Assembly (NCBI GenBank): GCA_005402585.1
Contig: BIFP01000068.1
Location: 434,001 to 498,000, forward strand
Length of the DNA stretch: 64,000 nucleotides
Reading direction: 5' to 3'
From: Micromonosporaceae bacterium KJ-029
Lineage (GTDB): Bacteria > Actinomycetota > Actinomycetes > Mycobacteriales > Micromonosporaceae
The number at the start of each line of letters is the position of its first letter. The stretch's first letter is position 1. Position numbers and translations under genes: made by a program. The notes below the pieces were generated by a model. That model was not told the origin of the DNA and did not search any database. It saw only the letters and a list, made by a program, of their open reading frames with translations. This document shows positions 61,175 to 64,000 of the stretch, one piece after another.

Positions 61175-61945
61175 TCAGGACCGGGCTGCCTCCCAACTGT
61201 CGCGGAGCAGGGCGAGCAGGCCGTGGCCGTCCTCGATCCGGGCGTCCGGGCGCAACTCGGGGTGAGGTTCCTCGCGGTCGGTGCGCGGGGAGCGCATGAG
61301 GACGGCCGCCGCGGTGCCGGCACGCCGGGCGCAGCCGACGTCTCGGTGCACGCTGTCGCCGACGAACCAGCACTCTTCGACCGGTACGCCGATCGCCTCG
61401 GCGGCCAGCCACGCGAAACGTGGATTCGGCTTACGGAGCCCGGTCTCGTCGCTGTAGAACTCGGCAACGAACAGTCCGGACAGCCCGGCAGTGGCGAGGA
61501 AGTCGCGATGGGCGGCGCCGCAGAGGGTGTTGCTGACCACGGCCACCGGCACTCCCGCCTCGGCGGCGGCCCGCAGTACCTCCGGGATTCCCGGGCGCAC
61601 CTCCCAGTCGGCGCGCCAGGTCCACGCGTACGACAGTGGAGTTGCCTCCCGTTCGACGGCGGCGCGGGCCGCCTCGGGCCAGTCGTGGGCGACGAAGTCG
61701 GCCCACACCCGGGCGGGCGGCAGCTCGACCGGCTCCGCCACGGCACTGACCTCGTCCCGCCAGCGCGAGTACGCCCGCGCCCCCTGGGTCAGGTCGGCCG
61801 CGATCCGTTCCTCCGGCACCGCCCCGCCGACCACCTCACTCAGCCGCCGGACCAGCTCGGGCGCCGCCACCAGCGACCCCGGCGCGTCCGCCAACACGCC
61901 CCCGAAGTCCAGCAACAACCCACCCGGCGCATCGATCATGCCCAC
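61175..61945 (-). CDS. HAD-superfamily phosphatase
   Basis: The 256-residue protein has motif I LLLDFGGVLADAPG (Asp nucleophile followed by Gly rather than Asp at +2, so phosphatase-like reaction is not certain), motif II VVSNT, motif III KPNPR and motif IV FVGDSVHRDVGCARRAG. A helical cap (about residues 25-90) is inserted. Substrate unknown. Start ATG at 61945. Confidence 0.88.
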   Translation of the reverse strand: MGMIDAPGGLLLDFGGVLADAPGSLVAAPELVRRLSEVVGGAVPEERIAADLTQGARAYSRWRDEVSAVAEPVELPPARVWADFVAHDWPEAARAAVEREATPLSYAWTWRADWEVRPGIPEVLRAAAEAGVPVAVVSNTLCGAAHRDFLATAGLSGLFVAEFYSDETGLRKPNPRFAWLAAEAIGVPVEECWFVGDSVHRDVGCARRAGTAAAVLMRSPRTDREEPHPELRPDARIEDGHGLLALLRDSWEAARS

Positions 61946-61958
61946 ATCCTCGCGTAGG

Positions 61959-62002
61959 TCTTGATATGAACCTGCCCTCGCAGGGGCGATTCCGTATCAA
62001 GA
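61959..62002. terminator. Hairpin (CTTGAT family) after the membrane protein at 62011
   Basis: TCTTGATATGAA (61959-61970) pairs with TTCCGTATCAAGA (61990-62002) allowing a bulge and a G:U pair. An inner GC-rich dyad lies in the loop. It lies 9 bp beyond the stop of the minus-strand gene that begins at 62466. Confidence 0.6.
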
Positions 62003-62010
62003 TCTGATGT

Positions 62011-62466
62011 TCACGCCGGACGGTGGCGGGACAGGCCCCAGGCGATCAGGCCGGTGACCACGCCGACGATGACGCCGGTGAAGAGGCTGCTGATCGCGGC
62101 GAAGACCCGGATGATGACCTCGTGCGCGCCCGGGGCGAGGTCGGTGAGGTTGCCGCCGAGCGTCGGCGGTTCGTCGAATGCGACGTTCCAGAGCAACTGG
62201 TGGGTCAGCGCGAGCAGCACGCCGTAGCACAGGCCGACGACGAGCAGGGTCAGAAACGGGCTGGGAACCCGCTTCGCCAGCGCGACCGCGATCCACACGA
62301 CCGGTGGTACGACCACCAGCAGCAGGTTCACGAAGGTGCGCTCGTGCACCAGGTCCAGGTCGTGCAACACCACCCGGGGCAGGCCGAGCAGGGCAAGCCC
62401 GAACAGGGCGACCAGCGGCAGCCCGAGGCTTCGGCGACGCGGAGAGGTCACGTTCGGAGATGTCAT
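62011..62466 (-). CDS. Hypothetical four-helix membrane protein
   Basis: The 151-residue protein starts at ATG 62466; the open frame upstream overlaps the kinase gene and is not coding. It has four hydrophobic helices (about residues 13-30, 43-61, 68-88, 118-142) and a short loop with WNVAFDEPPTLGGNLTDLAPGAHE. No family is recognised. It is divergent from the kinase at 62599. Confidence 0.68.
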   Translation of the reverse strand: MTSPNVTSPRRRSLGLPLVALFGLALLGLPRVVLHDLDLVHERTFVNLLLVVVPPVVWIAVALAKRVPSPFLTLLVVGLCYGVLLALTHQLLWNVAFDEPPTLGGNLTDLAPGAHEVIIRVFAAISSLFTGVIVGVVTGLIAWGLSRHRPA

Positions 62467-62598
62467 GACGGCAACGCTAGGAACAGGCAACCGCGGCCAC
62501 ATCCGCGTCCGGACTCGATGTCGGTACGTCCGTGAGCGACCCTCTACGTCGCCGTCCGACGACTCCGGAAGGTCCGGCGGGCGCCGTACGCTGGCCCG

Positions 62599-63771
62599 GT
62601 GACCGGTCAGTCGAGCGAGCGGACGGTACGCCGGGCCCGGTCCTGGGTCACCGACGTGCTGCTCGGCGCGGGCGTCGCCACCACCGTCTCGGCCGTCATC
62701 ACCGCCAACCAGGGCGGGCGGCACGCGCCGGACCAGATCGCGTACCTGTGGGCGGTCGGCCTGGGCGCGCTGATGCTCGCCCGCCGCCGCTACCCGGTGG
62801 TGGTGCTCGCCGTCACCGTTCTGGGCCTGTTCGCCTACTACGCCGCCGGGTATCCGGCGGTCGGCCTGGCCGTGCCGGTCGCCGCAGCCCTGTTCTCCGC
62901 CGCCGAGTACGGGCGGATCCGCGTCTCCGTCGCCGCCGCCGCACTGGTGATTGTGGTCTCGGTGTTCTTCCGCCTCGCCGAGGGGCAGGACTTCTCGTTC
63001 GTCGTCGGCTACGAGTTGGCCGGGCACGTCACGCTGATGGGCGCGGCGATCGCCCTCGGGGACAGCATGCGATCCCGACGAATCGCGCAGGCCGACGCGC
63101 GGCGGATCGCCGACCTCAACGCGGCGCGCTACCGACAGGAGGCGGACGCCCGCGTCCAGCACGAGCGGATGGCCATCGCCCGGGACCTGCACGACTCCCT
63201 CGGCCACACCACCTCGGTGATCGCGCTGCACGCCGACGTCGCCCAGGAGGCCCTGGGCCGCGACGACGACGCCGCCCGGTCGGCCCTGGAACTCATCCGG
63301 TCCACCGCCAGCCGCAGCATGGACGACCTGCGCCGGACGGTGACGCTGCTGAGGTCGCCGGGCGACCGACCCCGGACAGTCGTGTCGCTGGCGAATCTCG
63401 ACGCGGTCACCCAGGCGGCCACCGCCGCCGGGTTCGACGTCGAACTTGAGGTACGCGTTGACGCCCCGCTGCCCACGCCGGTGGAGGCCGCCGCGTTCCG
63501 GATCGTGCAGGAGGCGGTCACCAACGTGGTCCGGCACTCGGCCGGCAGCCTCGTCCAGGTCCGGGTGCACCAGGACGAGCGGCGGCTGAGCCTGTCGATC
63601 ATCGACGCCGGCGCCGACGAGCCGGCCGACCAGGTAGCGGCCGACCGCCCCGGGCACGGCCTCGCCGGAATGCGCGAGCGGGCCGAGAGCCTCGGCGGCA
63701 CCCTCACCGCAGAGCGCCTGCCCACCGGCTTCGTGGTCCGAGCCATGCTTCCCCTTGTGGGCCCGGCATGA
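62599..63771 (+). CDS. NarL-type sensor histidine kinase
   Basis: The 390-residue kinase starts at GTG 62599. It has several N-terminal helices (about residues 15-155), a HisKA_3 domain with the phospho-acceptor His198 in [13 protein letters not shown], and an HATPase domain with [14 protein letters not shown] (N-box) and [16 protein letters not shown]. It is a NarX/DesK-type sensor without a recognised ligand domain. It overlaps the response regulator by 4 nt (ATGA). Confidence 0.95.
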   Translation: MTGQSSERTVRRARSWVTDVLLGAGVATTVSAVITANQGGRHAPDQIAYLWAVGLGALMLARRRYPVVVLAVTVLGLFAYYAAGYPAVGLAVPVAAALFSAAEYGRIRVSVAAAALVIVVSVFFRLAEGQDFSFVVGYELAGHVTLMGAAIALGDSMRSRRIAQADARRIADLNAARYRQEADARVQHERMAIARDLHDSLGHTTSVIALHADVAQEALGRDDDAARSALELIRSTASRSMDDLRRTVTLLRSPGDRPRTVVSLANLDAVTQAATAAGFDVELEVRVDAPLPTPVEAAAFRIVQEAVTNVVRHSAGSLVQVRVHQDERRLSLSIIDAGADEPADQVAADRPGHGLAGMRERAESLGGTLTAERLPTGFVVRAMLPLVGPA

Positions 63772-64000
63772 TCAGTGTGCTCGTCGTCGACGACCAGGAT
63801 CTCGTCCGGGCCGGTCTTCGAACGCTGCTGGAAGCGGACCCGCGGATCACCGTCGTCGGGGAGGCCGCCGACGGCCGCGCCGGCGTCCGCCTGGCCCGCC
63901 AACTCCGGCCGGACGTCGTACTCATGGACATCCGGATGCCCGGCCTGGACGGCCTGGCGGCCACCGCCGCGATCCGCGCCGACGCCACCCTGGCGGCGTC
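63768..64000 (+). CDS. NarL/FixJ-type response regulator, N-terminal part
   Basis: The gene is cut by the right edge after 77 codons. The receiver domain begins [20 protein letters not shown] and carries the phospho-acceptor Asp54 in [13 protein letters not shown]. The conserved DDQ acidic pair is at residues 8-9. A LuxR-type HTH is expected but is outside the window. It is the partner of the upstream kinase. Confidence 0.95.
   Translation, partial: MISVLVVDDQDLVRAGLRTLLEADPRITVVGEAADGRAGVRLARQLRPDVVLMDIRMPGLDGLAATAAIRADATLAA

Noticed and set aside
62467-63657. Long minus-strand frame antisense to the sensor kinase
   Set aside because: Only the part after ATG 62466 looks like a membrane protein. 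The rest is the shadow of a strongly coding kinase in a high-GC genome.

Overview
The window is a high-GC (roughly 70 percent) actinobacterial chromosome segment, most likely from Micromonosporaceae (Micromonospora or a close relative). The evidence is the complete crgA / DUF881 / class E sortase / pabA / pknB-pknA-pbpA-rodA-pstP-fhaB-fhaA block, DUF397 with a Scr1-type regulator, a c-di-AMP riboswitch in front of an NlpC/P60 hydrolase, GTG and TTG starts, and strong third-position G/C bias. Most of it reads as core chromosome. Only one small region (about 6.9-8.0 kb) carries traces of a former integrated element.

Layout. 0-6.8 kb: a partial membrane protein, an RlpA-like secreted protein, small soluble enzymes, a flavin monooxygenase and a 988-residue secreted multidomain protein. 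6.8-8.0 kb: decayed tyrosine-integrase C-terminus, a small membrane protein and tRNA-Gly(CCC). 8.2-13 kb: an M43-type metalloprotease, a PPOX protein and dcd that share a putative LexA box, and two NlpC/P60 cell-wall hydrolases, one behind a c-di-AMP riboswitch. 13-30 kb: an Fe-S oxidoreductase, then the cell-division and envelope signalling block. crgA lies opposite DUF881, sortase E, a small membrane protein and pabA. The seven-gene fhaA-to-pknB operon faces them and ends in a truncated DUF218 remnant. 30-35 kb: tRNA-Leu(CAG), a two-gene sugar epimerase / WecG-type glycosyltransferase unit and a secreted subtilase. 35-43 kb: Scr1/DUF397 regulators, small membrane proteins, two PASTA-only proteins, a carboxylate-amine ligase of the glutamate-cysteine ligase type and YceI/MarR. 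44-48.5 kb: an XRE-STAND-TPR protein divergent from an M48-like protein that has lost its zinc motif. 48.5-54.7 kb: acyl-CoA dehydrogenase, carboxylase beta, HMG-CoA lyase, biotin carboxylase and TetR, a leucine-catabolism-like set. 54.7-64 kb: a FAD monooxygenase and TetR pair with three matching operators, a rhodanese, an LPXTG surface protein, a GDSL hydrolase, an NTF2-like lipoprotein-size secreted protein, a HAD phosphatase, and a NarL-type two-component system cut by the right edge.

Functional themes. The central block joins phospho-signalling (PknA/PknB/PstP with FhaA/FhaB) to peptidoglycan synthesis (PbpA/RodA) and septation (CrgA). The riboswitch-controlled hydrolase, RlpA-like protein, sortase E, LPXTG protein and PASTA-only proteins act in the same envelope compartment. 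The most interesting non-coding signals are the c-di-AMP riboswitch, the SOS-like box at dcd, the triple TetR operator, two copies of a 31-bp-period dyad repeat, and five intergenic hairpins that sit at gene 3' ends, several carrying a GATCA or GATCAT outer tip.
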